Shown in pieces: positions 26,056 to 34,869 of a DNA stretch of 64,000 nucleotides. Where the stretch lies: contig JAHBXL010000013.1 in NCBI GenBank assembly GCA_019636495.1, positions 1-64,000 on the forward strand, read 5' to 3'. The notes under the pieces were generated by a model. It was not told where the DNA came from. It worked only from the letters and a program-made list of their open reading frames with translations, and did not search any database. Origin of the DNA: Phycisphaeraceae bacterium (GTDB taxonomy: Bacteria; Planctomycetota; Phycisphaerae; Phycisphaerales; UBA1924). Numbering within the stretch: the stretch's first letter is position 1; every line of letters begins with the position of its first letter. Position numbers and translations under genes: made by a program.

Positions 26056-27273
26056 ATGGTCGGGAGACTGGAAGACTGGCAAACGTTGCTGCAGCCGGCG
26101 TGTGCCGACCTGGTGCGCGAGGCCGCCGCCGCCCCGAGCCATGACCCCGCCTCGACGGCGCGACTGCGGCGAGGTCACTCGGCCGCGCTGGTTGCGCTGG
26201 CCTTCGAGTTGGCCGCGGCAAGGCGCAAGGCCCTTGACAAGTTCGGCCCGGCCATCGGCGGCAGGATCATCGCCGATCGAGCGGGGGTCGAGATGGCAAC
26301 AGGTCCCCTGGCTGGCGCGCACAAGGCGCGGCGGTTCGCGGCGGTGTGTGCCGGCACCCTCGTCGCGGATGTCTGCTGCGGCATCGGCGGCGATGCCATG
26401 GCCCTTTGCGCCGCGGGGGTGCGAGTCCTTGGGATCGACAGCGACCCGGCGCGGGCGTGGATGTGCGCGGTCAATGCCGGGTGCGAATCGCGCTGCGCCG
26501 ATGCCGCCGCGGCGTGCGAATCCGGGCACGCCTGGTTCCATCTCGATCCGGCGCGGCGGGGCGCGGATGGCGCGAGGAGGTTTGACCTGCGCGACCTCTC
26601 GCCGGGTCCTGAAGCGTGGCAAACGTTGACCCATGCGGCCCGGCGCAGCGCGCCGAGCGAGCGCGATTGGGGCGGGGCGATCAAACTTGGTCCGGGGGTC
26701 GATCGGGCGAGGGTCGCCGGCGCGTTGGGCAACGAGCCTTTCGAACTCGAGTACCTCAGCGAGCACGGGCGGATGACCCAGGCCGTGGCGTGGATGGGCG
26801 CGATGCGCGGCGCGCATGCCGCGACCGCGACCGCGCTGCGCCCTGGCGCGGCGCTCTCGCTTTCGGGCGAGCCGGGCGGGCCCCCGCTCGGGACATTCGG
26901 GCGGTATCTTGTGGACCCCGACCCCGCGTTCGAGCGGGCGGGCCTGCTGCACGCGGCGTGCGAGTTCGCCGCGGCGCGGGCCTTTTGCCCGGGCCTGGGC
27001 GTGCTGACGGCCGACGCCCCGCCGCGGGATTCGACGTTCTTCCCGGCGTTCGAAGTCGTCGATCGCATGCCGTGGAACGCCCGGCGCATCCGCGAACGGC
27101 TGCGAGCCCTCGACGGCGGTCTGGTCGAAGTGAAGACCCGCGACGGCGTTGTGGATTCCGACCGGGTGCAGTCCGACCTCCGCGGCGAGGGGTGCACGCC
27201 CCACGCGGTGTTCGTGCTCCGCATCGGTCGCGCGATCGAGGCGTTCATCACGCGCCGCGGGGCAGCGGCCTGA
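26056..27273 (+). CDS. Class I SAM-dependent methyltransferase with THUMP-like domain
   Basis: A 405-residue cytoplasmic protein. An N-terminal helical part (residues 1-95) is followed by a Rossmann methyltransferase core: motif I is VADVCCGIGGDAMAL (about 108-122), then LGIDSDPARAWMCAVNA, and motif IV-like FHLDPARRGADGARRF. The C-terminal 150 residues match the THUMP-like domain usually found in this group (GRYLVDPDPAFERAGLL, PAFEVVDRMPWNARRIRERL). Members are probably RNA methyltransferases, but the target is not established. Its 3' end overlaps that of the convergent cyclase gene by 26 bp. Confidence 0.88.
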   Translation: MVGRLEDWQTLLQPACADLVREAAAAPSHDPASTARLRRGHSAALVALAFELAAARRKALDKFGPAIGGRIIADRAGVEMATGPLAGAHKARRFAAVCAGTLVADVCCGIGGDAMALCAAGVRVLGIDSDPARAWMCAVNAGCESRCADAAAACESGHAWFHLDPARRGADGARRFDLRDLSPGPEAWQTLTHAARRSAPSERDWGGAIKLGPGVDRARVAGALGNEPFELEYLSEHGRMTQAVAWMGAMRGAHAATATALRPGAALSLSGEPGGPPLGTFGRYLVDPDPAFERAGLLHAACEFAAARAFCPGLGVLTADAPPRDSTFFPAFEVVDRMPWNARRIRERLRALDGGLVEVKTRDGVVDSDRVQSDLRGEGCTPHAVFVLRIGRAIEAFITRRGAAA

Positions 27274-27895
27274 GCGCGGCCCGCACGGGCGAGGCGTCGA
27301 AGTTCGCGAGTTTCAGCGGCATGGCGCACAACTCATACTCGCCGGGCATCACGTCGCGCAGCACGAGACCTTCAAGGATGGCGATGCTGTGCCGCAGGCA
27401 CGCGGCATGGGCGGGCAGGTCCTTGGAGGTGAACACATCGACGCTCGGCGTGTCGAGCCCGATGAGTTGCACGCCGCGGGCGGCCAGCGCGTCGATCAGC
27501 GCGGGCTCGAGCCCGGCGAAGTCCTCGTTGAAATCGCGGAAATCCGGGAACGTGCCGGTCTTGAGCAGGACGCGCGGGTGATGGAGCGCGGCAACCGGCG
27601 TGCGGAGATCGGCGATGCGCACGCGTGCTCCGCCGGCCGCGCGGGCGACGTGGGCATCGACCACGTGGCACGGGCCCCAGAACCGCTCCAGCGGCCAGGC
27701 CTCGACGCCGGGCGCGGCTGCGCTGTAGTGGTTCGGTCCGTCCACGTGCGATCCGAGGTGGACCGTGGCGCGAAGGGTGCTTAATGTTATATTTGAACCA
27801 GATGCAATATCACATAAGATTTGTCGGCCGGGCGGGGTGTCGCCCGGCCAGACCTTGAGGCGGTCATCGATCAACGGTGAAAGGTCGAAGATCAC
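27248..27895 (-). CDS. Cyclase / kynurenine formamidase-like metal-dependent hydrolase
   Basis: A 215-residue member of the cyclase family (KynB-like). Family motifs are IFDLSPLIDDRLKVWPGD near the start, the metal-binding HLGSHVDGPNHY, LLKTG, LIGLDTPSVD and a C-terminal Glu-containing EGLVLRDVMPGEYEL. Such enzymes hydrolyse N-formylkynurenine or related amides and lactones. No other tryptophan-degradation gene is nearby, so the substrate is open. GTG at 27895 is the start: it overlaps the stop of the upstream zinc-ribbon gene (GTGA), so the two are translationally coupled. The stop region overlaps the convergent methyltransferase. Confidence 0.85.
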   Translation of the reverse strand: MIFDLSPLIDDRLKVWPGDTPPGRQILCDIASGSNITLSTLRATVHLGSHVDGPNHYSAAAPGVEAWPLERFWGPCHVVDAHVARAAGGARVRIADLRTPVAALHHPRVLLKTGTFPDFRDFNEDFAGLEPALIDALAARGVQLIGLDTPSVDVFTSKDLPAHAACLRHSIAILEGLVLRDVMPGEYELCAMPLKLANFDASPVRAALRPLPRGA

Positions 27896-28683
27896 GCACG
27901 GGCCCCCGGCCGGGCGGCGTTGCGCGATGCCCAGGTGATATGGCCGTACACCGCGCCGCCGACCACGAGCATCGCCATCAGCACGAGCAGCGAGAGCGAC
28001 ACCACCGCGGCCTGGGTCATCGGGAACCCGCTTCCGCCGCCACCCCCGGGCGCGCCGCCGAGCACCGGCGCGGCGGCCTGAAAGAAGTTGGCGGCCTCGG
28101 GGTCGGACCGGCGCGGCGAGAGAATGTACTGGCCGAAGACGCCCCCGCCGCTGGCGTAGTAGCCGATGGCCATCCCGCCCTGTGCGACGATGCCAACCGC
28201 GCCCCCGCCCGACGCAACCCCGCCGATGCCGAACCCGCCAACGGCAAAGCCGCCGATGGTCATGCCGCCCAGCGCGGTAACCAGCCCGATGCTCATGCCG
28301 CCGACGCTGCCGAGCCCGATGGCCATGCCGCCGATGGCCACCACGCCGACGGCATTGCCGCCGATGGCGATCCCGCCGCGGGCGATGTTGCCGATGGCGA
28401 TGATGCCCACCGCGCGCCCGTTGATCTCGCCGAACTCCGGTCGCGCGCCGAACGCGACGCTGACGATCGGCACTCCGAAGAGTTCGGCCTCGCTGCGATA
28501 TCGCCGCGCCCTGCGCGAAGCGCCGCCCCAGCGCGCCAGCACCTCGACCAGCGGCTTGCCGCACTCCGGGCACTTGGAGGCATCGGTGAGATTGAGCAGG
28601 GAATAGCCGCAGTTGGCGCAGTACGGTTCCCCGGCCTGGCGCGGGGGGGCGCCCGCGGCGTCGCGCTGGGTGTCATCGGCCAT
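27892..28683 (-). CDS. Zinc-ribbon protein with long glycine/alanine hexapeptide-like repeats and one membrane helix
   Basis: A 263-residue protein. Residues 20-45 form a zinc ribbon (YCANCGYSL ... KCPECGKPL). Residues about 80-185 are almost entirely short repeats of the form A-(I/V)-G-G-x-x, such as GIAIGGNAVGVVAIGGMAIG. These could form a beta-helix or polymer-like structure. Residues about 235-255 are a membrane helix (VVSLSLLVLMAMLVVGGAVYG). This architecture recurs in planctomycetes and its function is not known to me. A TACACT box (28690-28695) ends 6 nt before the ATG with no ribosome site, suggesting a leaderless mRNA. The gene is coupled to the cyclase gene. Confidence 0.72.
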   Translation of the reverse strand: MADDTQRDAAGAPPRQAGEPYCANCGYSLLNLTDASKCPECGKPLVEVLARWGGASRRARRYRSEAELFGVPIVSVAFGARPEFGEINGRAVGIIAIGNIARGGIAIGGNAVGVVAIGGMAIGLGSVGGMSIGLVTALGGMTIGGFAVGGFGIGGVASGGGAVGIVAQGGMAIGYYASGGGVFGQYILSPRRSDPEAANFFQAAAPVLGGAPGGGGGSGFPMTQAAVVSLSLLVLMAMLVVGGAVYGHITWASRNAARPGARA

Positions 28684-28689
28684 GCGGGC

Positions 28690-28695
28690 AGTGTA
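28690..28695 (-). promoter_or_regulatory. TANNNT -10 box, leaderless spacing, zinc-ribbon gene
   Basis: On the minus strand TACACT is followed by six bases (GCCCGC) and then the ATG at 28683. There is no Shine-Dalgarno sequence. Confidence 0.4.
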
Positions 28696-28727
28696 TCAGC
28701 ACGGGGCCCGCGTACGCGCGCCCACGC

Positions 28728-29258
28728 CTATGCCGCGGCCCGCTCCATCATCGCCCCCAGCCGGATCGCCGCATCATTGCAGTCCGTCACCGTCTGTTCG
28801 GCCTGTCGCACCGCCGCGGCGAGCGCGCCGGGCTCTTCCGCGTTGCCGAGCAACCTCTGCGCGCAGCGGAACAGCGATTCGAACTCGTCGAGCATGGGTC
28901 CGGCGAGGTCTGCGGCGCGCCGTTCGATCGAGGCGAGGCGTTCGTCGGCCCCATCGGCCGCGAGGGCCAGCCGGGCCTGTGCCGCGGCGGACCGGCGGTC
29001 CACCGTGGCGAGCATCGTGTCCACGCGTTGCACATGCGCCGCCAATCGGGACTCGACTTCCCGCATGTGGTCGTTCAGCCGGGCCTCGAATGCCGCGCGG
29101 GCATCGTCCAGCCGCGTGCGCCACTGCCGGTCCCAGCCGGCCTTCGCGGCGACGAACCGGGCGATCGCCACCTCCACCGCGCGCACCTCCGAGGGCACTT
29201 CCGTTGTGCGCGGGAAGGGCAACGAGGGGACATGAAGGGGTTCCGCGGCGGTCAACAT
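28728..29258 (-). CDS. Coiled-coil-rich protein of unknown function
   Basis: A 176-residue protein with no signal peptide. Most of it (residues 25-170) is predicted helix with heptad-like spacing and many Arg, Glu and Ala (EARLNDHMREVESRLAAHVQ, DERLASIERRAADLAG). ATG at 29258 is preferred over an 18-residue longer start because AGGAAA lies about 7 nt before it. It is divergent from the HlyD/M50/SecA-like operon. No family recognised. Confidence 0.6.
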   Translation of the reverse strand: MLTAAEPLHVPSLPFPRTTEVPSEVRAVEVAIARFVAAKAGWDRQWRTRLDDARAAFEARLNDHMREVESRLAAHVQRVDTMLATVDRRSAAAQARLALAADGADERLASIERRAADLAGPMLDEFESLFRCAQRLLGNAEEPGALAAAVRQAEQTVTDCNDAAIRLGAMMERAAA

Positions 29259-29512
29259 GGCTGGTTTCCTGGTCGGCGCACCGGTCCGGCGGATTGCCGA
29301 GACTGGGGGCACGGCGATGCAGGGGGTGCATCGTCCGAAAACCGGTCCGACCTGAGCGCCGCCGGCCCGAGAATCGGGAACCCGGGGCCCCGCCGCGGCG
29401 AATCAAGTGCTGAACCGCGGTGGACCGATGCGCCGGCACACGGGTCCGCTCCCCTCAGACGCACGCGCCCGAACAATGCGCTGGCGTTGCCCTCGTGGGA
29501 AGGTTGGGGGCG

Positions 29513-29529
29513 GGTTCGGGGGGCGAACC
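29513..29529 (+). repeat. Hairpin with G-only loop ahead of the HlyD/M50/SecA-like operon
   Basis: GGTTCG (29513-29518) pairs with CGAACC (29524-29529) around five G. Neighbouring G-runs at 29505-29509 and 29532-29535 make a G-rich leader. It lies 20 bp before the first start codon (29549). Confidence 0.45.
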
Positions 29530-29548
29530 AGTGGGGAGCGGCTCTATT

Positions 29549-30604
29549 ATGGGTGATATGAAGAAAGCCCTGGTCGTCGGCATTGTGGCTCTTTGCGCGC
29601 CTTTGGCAGGGGCGTGTTTGGTGCACGGCGCAGCGCGGCCGCACGCCGGTCAGCCCGACGACGCCGTGCCGATGTCGCCGCGGTTTGACGCCGTGGCCGA
29701 GGCGTTCGGGGGTGTGAAGTCCGAGACGCGACCGAGCCGCGACGCGATGATGTCGTTCACGTTCGCCAGCGAAGTGCGCGAGGTGCTGGTGAAGGGCGGG
29801 CAGCGCGTCAAGAAGGACGATGTGCTGCTGCGAGCGCGCGATGCTGAAGTCGTCGCCGCGCTCGAGCAGCAGCGCACGCTTGCGAGCAACGACCTCGAAG
29901 TGCAGGGCACGCTTCTGGCGAGCCAGTTGGCGGAGTTCCGGTTCGAGCAGTTGAAGCGCGGCGGGAGTTTCGCGCCCAGCGAGTTCGAGGAGTTGCGGAT
30001 CCAGATGCTGACGGCGCGGGTGCAGCACGAGGTGGCGAAGTTCAACCGCGACCAGCAGGAGTTGCGGCTGCGCCAACTCGAGGCCCAGGCGGAGCGGTAC
30101 CGGCTGGTCGCACCGTTCGACGGAGTGGTTTCTCAGGTGTACGTGGACGCGGGCCAGGGCGTGAACGAGCAGCAGAAGGCGCTGCGCATCGTGAACACCG
30201 ACCGGCTCTGGCTCGACGCCTGGGTGGGAACGGAAGAGACCATCCGCAACGGCGTGCGCGAGGGCGGGCGCGCATGGGTGCTGGTGGATGTTCCCGACCG
30301 TCCGGTGATGATCGAAGGCCGCGTGGTCGAGGTCGACCCCGTGGCCGACCCCGTCAGCCAGACGCGCCGCGTGCGTGTGGAGATCGAGAACCCCGCCGCG
30401 TGGCCAGCGGGTACGCAGGCGCGGGTGCGGCTGTCGGGCCCGCCGGCGGGCGGCATGTGGCCGCAGCCCCCGGAGGGCGCGGGCACGGCCGGGTCGCACC
30501 AGTCGGCCGCGCCGCGAACCCCGTGGGAGCGGCCGGCGATCAAGCATCCCGAGAGTTTTGATCTGGGCCGCGCGCCGTGCGCCGGCCGGGAGGCGCACGC
30601 GTGA
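29549..30604 (+). CDS. HlyD / RND-type periplasmic adaptor protein
   Basis: A 351-residue exported adaptor. It has an N-terminal hydrophobic segment (KKALVVGIVALCAPLAGA, possible lipoprotein or signal peptide), a split barrel-sandwich (lipoyl-like) domain (about residues 60-90, VREVLVKGGQRVKKDDVLL, and 185-215, YRLVAPFDGVVSQVYVDAGQ), a helical hairpin between them, and a beta-barrel domain (LWLDAWVGTEETIRNGV). Such adaptors bridge inner-membrane pumps to outer-membrane channels. It is the first gene of a four-gene operon. The start may be ATG 29549 (GGGGAG 11 nt upstream) or ATG 29558, which lies 7 nt after a TATTAT box. Its stop overlaps the next start. Confidence 0.85.
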   Translation: MGDMKKALVVGIVALCAPLAGACLVHGAARPHAGQPDDAVPMSPRFDAVAEAFGGVKSETRPSRDAMMSFTFASEVREVLVKGGQRVKKDDVLLRARDAEVVAALEQQRTLASNDLEVQGTLLASQLAEFRFEQLKRGGSFAPSEFEELRIQMLTARVQHEVAKFNRDQQELRLRQLEAQAERYRLVAPFDGVVSQVYVDAGQGVNEQQKALRIVNTDRLWLDAWVGTEETIRNGVREGGRAWVLVDVPDRPVMIEGRVVEVDPVADPVSQTRRVRVEIENPAAWPAGTQARVRLSGPPAGGMWPQPPEGAGTAGSHQSAAPRTPWERPAIKHPESFDLGRAPCAGREAHA

Positions 30605-32607
30605 TCGACCTGTCCAACGTTCGTGCGCCCGGCTGGCAGCAGGTGGTCGCGGAACTGAACTCCGCCGCGCCCGATGACCGCGCGTTTCTCGAGCGGCTGC
30701 TGCGCATCGTGTCGCAGGTGACGGCGGCGCGCCAGGGCGCGCTCTTCATGCCCGACCGGGCCGATGGCGAGGAGATCGAGCCCCGGGTCGAGTTGGTCTG
30801 GCCCGCTCCCGGCGCGGCGACGGTTCTGCCCGACGAGCCCGGCGCGCCCAAGGCCGACAAGGCCAAGGGCGTCGAGTTCCCGCAGGAGACCCACGCCGCG
30901 GCGAGGGCCGCGTTCTCGTCCGGGCAGGCGCGGGCGTACTCGCTCGACAAGCAGGAGATGTACTACGACGGCGGCGGTTCGCAGGGGTGCGTGCTGGCGG
31001 TGCCGATCCGCGCGCCCGCGCCCGCTGCGCCGGGCAAAGGCGCGGCCGAGCAGGTGGTCTCGGTGGTCACGCTGTTGATCGAGCCGCGCGGCAAGGACGC
31101 GATCCGCTCGACGCTGGCGATGGCCGAGGTGCTGTGCGGCTACGTGCACGGCCACGCCGCGCGGCAGGCGCTGCGCCGCACGCAGACCGCCTCGTTCGCG
31201 CTGGACCTGGCGACCAAACTCATCGCGTCGATCAACACGGCGCCGAACTTCAAGGGCGCGTGCCTGCAACTGGTCAACGAACTCTCCAAGCAGTTCGCGC
31301 TCGACCGTGTCGCGCTGGGGTGGGTGAAGCGAGACGCCGTCCGCGCCCGCGCCATCAGCGACACCGAGCACTTCGACCGCCGCATGGCCATGGTCGGCAA
31401 GATCGAAGCCGCGATGGACGAGTGTCTCGATCAGGAGCAGCCGATCGTCTACCCGCAGCCCGCGGCCGACGGGCCCGGCGGCGACGTGCTGCTGGCCCAG
31501 TCCATCGTGCACGCGCACCGCGAACTGGCCTCGGGGAACGCCCGGCTCAAGTTGTGCTCGCTCCCCCTGCGCATCGACGACGACGTCGTGGGCGTGGTGC
31601 TGCTGGAGACCGCCAGCGACGCGCCGATCGACCTGAACACCATCGAACTCCTGCAGGCCGCCATGGACCTGGTCGCGCCGGTCCTGCGGCTGCGACGCAG
31701 CGACGACCGCTGGCTGGCGGTCCGCGCGTGGGACAGCACGGTGCACGCCGCGGCGTGGGCGGTCGGCCCGAAGCACACCGTATGGAAGGTCGCAGGCATC
31801 GCCCTGCTGGCGGGGCTGATCTTCGTGACGGTCTACCACAAGACCTACCGCGTCGGGGCCGAGGCGCACCTCGAGCCGCGGGTGCGGCGCATTGTCTCCG
31901 CGCCGTTCGATGCGCGGCTCAAGTCGCTCGTGCCCGGGATCGAGCCGGGCGTGCGCGTCACGGCCGGGCAGTTGCTCGCGCAGTTCGACGACACCGAGTA
32001 CCGGCTGAGCCTGGCGAGCGCGGATGCGAAACTCCAGCAGGCCGAGAAGTCCGCCGCGGCGGCGCGGCTGGAGCGCGATCTGACCAAGGTGGCGGCGTTC
32101 GAGGCGCAGGCCAAGGCGGCGCGTGCCGAGGCGGATGCGTACCGCGACCGTATCGAACGCTGCCGCGTGGTGGCGCCGATCGACGGCGAGATCATCGCCG
32201 GGGACATCAAGGAGCGTGTCGGCGCGACGCTCAAACTCGGTGACCCGATGTTCCAGATCGCGTCGATGGACGACATCGTGCTGGTGGCCAAGGTGGACGA
32301 GCGCGATGTCGCGCTGGTGCGTCGCGCGTTCGAGGATGCGCGAGAACAGGGCCGGCCGGCGCGCGGCGCGATTGCCACCAAGAGCAACCCGTCCGAGCCG
32401 ATCGACTTCACGGTCGAGCGGATCGTCCCGCTGGCGCAGGCCGCCGAGGGCAAGAACGTGTACGAGGTCCGGGCCGTGCTGGACGGCGCGCCCGGGTGGT
32501 TCCGGCCGGGCATGGAGGGCATCGCCAAGTTCGACACCCAGCGGCACTCGCTCCTGTGGATCGGCTCGCGCCGGATCATCGACACCGTCCGGATGTGGTG
32601 GTGGTGA
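30601..32607 (+). CDS. GAF-domain / HlyD-adaptor fusion protein
   Basis: A 668-residue protein with a GTG start overlapping the previous stop (GTGA). Residues about 1-185 look like a divergent GAF-type domain (a helix, then TAARQGALFMPDR). Residues about 200-370 are a second GAF domain (LVNELSKQFALDRVALGWV, LKLCSLPLRIDDDVVGVVLL). A membrane helix follows near 398-416 (VAGIALLAGLIFVTVY). Residues 425-668 form an HlyD-like periplasmic adaptor: split lipoyl domain (RIVSAPFDARLKSLVPGIEP ... RCRVVAPIDGEIIAGDIKER), a coiled coil and a beta barrel. A cytoplasmic sensor domain on an export adaptor is unusual and suggests that the machine may be gated by a small molecule. It lies in the operon with the M50/HlyD fusion and the SecA-like gene. 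Confidence 0.82.
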   Translation: MIDLSNVRAPGWQQVVAELNSAAPDDRAFLERLLRIVSQVTAARQGALFMPDRADGEEIEPRVELVWPAPGAATVLPDEPGAPKADKAKGVEFPQETHAAARAAFSSGQARAYSLDKQEMYYDGGGSQGCVLAVPIRAPAPAAPGKGAAEQVVSVVTLLIEPRGKDAIRSTLAMAEVLCGYVHGHAARQALRRTQTASFALDLATKLIASINTAPNFKGACLQLVNELSKQFALDRVALGWVKRDAVRARAISDTEHFDRRMAMVGKIEAAMDECLDQEQPIVYPQPAADGPGGDVLLAQSIVHAHRELASGNARLKLCSLPLRIDDDVVGVVLLETASDAPIDLNTIELLQAAMDLVAPVLRLRRSDDRWLAVRAWDSTVHAAAWAVGPKHTVWKVAGIALLAGLIFVTVYHKTYRVGAEAHLEPRVRRIVSAPFDARLKSLVPGIEPGVRVTAGQLLAQFDDTEYRLSLASADAKLQQAEKSAAAARLERDLTKVAAFEAQAKAARAEADAYRDRIERCRVVAPIDGEIIAGDIKERVGATLKLGDPMFQIASMDDIVLVAKVDERDVALVRRAFEDAREQGRPARGAIATKSNPSEPIDFTVERIVPLAQAAEGKNVYEVRAVLDGAPGWFRPGMEGIAKFDTQRHSLLWIGSRRIIDTVRMWWW

Positions 32608-32677
32608 GGCAGGCCCCGGTTCTCGCGTCCCGTGTCCGGATTTCTGAGCCGGTCCGAAGTTTCACACCCGCAATCCG

Positions 32678-34855
32678 ATGAACGATCGCCCCACATTCTC
32701 GCCCTTCTGGCACCGCGTGCGGCTCATGAAGCCCCGGCTGCGCCCGCACGTGCAGATCACGCGTCAGCAGTACCGCGGGCGGCGGTGGCACGTCGTCCAC
32801 GACCCCACCAGCAACCAGTTTTACCGGCTCAACCCCATCGCGCAGGACTTCGTCGGCATGCTCGACGGGACCCGCGGCGTGGAAGAGGCGTGGAAAGCCT
32901 CGCTGCAGAAGTTCGGCGACATGGCCCCGACACAGAACGAGGTCATCCAACTGATCAGCCAGTTGTACTCGGCCAACCTGCTCGCGTGCGATACCACGCC
33001 CGAGACGGACCAGTTGCTGCGGCGCGGGCGCGAGCGCATCAAGAAAAAGGTCGCCGCGCAGGCCATCGGCATCATGTACTTCAAGATCCGGATGTTCAAT
33101 CCCGACCGGCTGCTCACGCTGGCCGAGCCGATCATCCGGCCGATCCTGAACATCTGGGGCTTCCTGGCGTGGTGCGTGCTGCTGGTCGCCGCGCTGGTCA
33201 CCGTGCTGCCCGAGTGGGACCGCCTGGCGCAGGGCTTTGACGACCTCCGCGGCGACCCGTCGCAGTGGATCTGGGTCGGCATCGTGTTCGTCATCACCAA
33301 GGCGATCCACGAGTTCGGTCACGGCGTGCTGTGCAAGCGCTTCGGCGGGCAAGTGCCCGAGTTCGGCATCATGCTGCTGGTCCTGTTCCCCTCGCCCTAT
33401 GTCGATGCCTCGGCGTGCTGGGCGTTCCCCAGCAAGTGGAAGCGCGTCGCCGTCGGCGCGGGCGGCATGATCTTCGAACTCGCCGTCGCCTCGGTCGCGG
33501 CGTTTGTCTGGGTCTCGGGGCAGCCCGGCGACCTGGCCACGAAACTCGCCTACAACGCGATGCTCACCGCCAGCATCTCGACGGTGCTCTTCAACGCCAA
33601 CCCGCTCATGCGGTTCGACGGCTACTACATCCTGGCCGACTGGCTCGAAGTGCCCAACCTTGCGCAGCGGTCCAACAAGATGCTCATGCATCTGATGCAA
33701 AAGTACGTCTACCGCCTGCGGAATCTCACCGCGCCCAGTTCGCTCAGGGGCGAGCAGGCGATCCTCATCACCTACGGCCTGGCCGCGCTGGCCTACCGCA
33801 TCTTCCTGTTCATCACCATCACGCTTTACGTGATGGGCAAGTTCTTCGCCATCGGCCTGCTCCTGGCCGTGTGGACCGCTTCGGCCTGGTTCATCATTCC
33901 CATCGGCAAGTTCCTGCACTGGCACGCCTCCAGCCCGCAGCACTCCGAGCACCGCCTCCGCGGCTGGGGGATCAGTTGCGCCATGATCGCGCTGGTGGTG
34001 ATCGCGCTGGGCATGGTGCCCTTCCCCGATCGTCGTCGCGGCGAGGGCATCGTCGAGAGTCTCGACCGCACGACCGTGTACTTCCTGTCCGAGGGGTTCA
34101 TTGATATCGTGCACAAGCGCGCCGGCGACCATGTCGAAGCGGGCGAGGCGATTGTCACGTTCATCAACCCGGAACTTGAGAAGCGCGCCGACGCAGTCCT
34201 GGCGCAACTCGAGGAGTTCCAGGTGCAGGAGCGCTCGGCCCGCGCCGCCGGCGAGATCGGCGGCGTGCAGATCGCCCTCGAGCGCATCCGCGTCGCGCAG
34301 GAGAACCTCGACGAGGTCCGCCGGATGCAGGACGACCTGGTGGTCCGCGCGCCGCACGCGGGCGTGATCGCGGGCATGGACCTCGAGTCCCGCCGCGGCG
34401 GGTTCCTCAAGCGAGCCGACCCGGTCTGCGAAGTGGTCGACCCGTCGCGCCTGCGCGTCGTCGCGGTCATGGAGCAGCGGCAGGCGGCGTGGCTGTTCGA
34501 GGGGCGCGAGACCGTGGGCCTCCCGGTCAGCGTGCGGTTCTACTCAAGCCCATCGACCCTGATCGAGGGCATCGGCATTCCCTCGGTCGAGGCCGGGCAG
34601 AAGATCATGCCCAGCGCAGCGCTGACGTTCGTCGGCGGCGGTCGCGCCGAGCCCGAGATGCGCGATGAATCCGGCCGCGTCACCAAGCGCCCGTGGTTCC
34701 CGGTGCGCATCGAGGCCGAGAACCCCGCCGACCTCATCGCCGCGGCGTTCCCCGGCGAGCGCGTGAAGGTGCGCTTCGATCTTCCCCCCCGCCCGCTCGC
34801 CGCGCAGTGGCTCGACCGCCTGCAGAAGGAGATGCAGGGCAGAGTGCAACTCTGA
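32678..34855 (+). CDS. PqqD-like / M50 site-2 protease / HlyD-adaptor fusion membrane protein
   Basis: A 725-residue polytopic protein. Residues about 15-100 resemble a PqqD-like winged-helix domain (RRWHVVHDPTSNQFYRLNPI, TQNEVIQLISQLYSANLL). A membrane region with about seven helices follows. It carries the zinc motif H211-E-F-G-H215 and, further on, NPLMRFDGYYILADW with the third ligand Asp near 314, as in M50 site-2-type metalloproteases. Residues about 460-720 form a periplasmic lipoyl plus beta-barrel adaptor (TVYFLSEGFIDIVHKRAGDH, DDLVVRAPHAGVIAGMDLES). Related M50-adaptor fusions accompany peptide export and maturation systems. PqqD-like domains bind leader peptides of ribosomal peptides. 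The substrate is unknown and no precursor peptide was recognised nearby. Confidence 0.85.
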   Translation: MNDRPTFSPFWHRVRLMKPRLRPHVQITRQQYRGRRWHVVHDPTSNQFYRLNPIAQDFVGMLDGTRGVEEAWKASLQKFGDMAPTQNEVIQLISQLYSANLLACDTTPETDQLLRRGRERIKKKVAAQAIGIMYFKIRMFNPDRLLTLAEPIIRPILNIWGFLAWCVLLVAALVTVLPEWDRLAQGFDDLRGDPSQWIWVGIVFVITKAIHEFGHGVLCKRFGGQVPEFGIMLLVLFPSPYVDASACWAFPSKWKRVAVGAGGMIFELAVASVAAFVWVSGQPGDLATKLAYNAMLTASISTVLFNANPLMRFDGYYILADWLEVPNLAQRSNKMLMHLMQKYVYRLRNLTAPSSLRGEQAILITYGLAALAYRIFLFITITLYVMGKFFAIGLLLAVWTASAWFIIPIGKFLHWHASSPQHSEHRLRGWGISCAMIALVVIALGMVPFPDRRRGEGIVESLDRTTVYFLSEGFIDIVHKRAGDHVEAGEAIVTFINPELEKRADAVLAQLEEFQVQERSARAAGEIGGVQIALERIRVAQENLDEVRRMQDDLVVRAPHAGVIAGMDLESRRGGFLKRADPVCEVVDPSRLRVVAVMEQRQAAWLFEGRETVGLPVSVRFYSSPSTLIEGIGIPSVEAGQKIMPSAALTFVGGGRAEPEMRDESGRVTKRPWFPVRIEAENPADLIAAAFPGERVKVRFDLPPRPLAAQWLDRLQKEMQGRVQL

Positions 34856-34869
34856 CCGCGCTATCGCCC

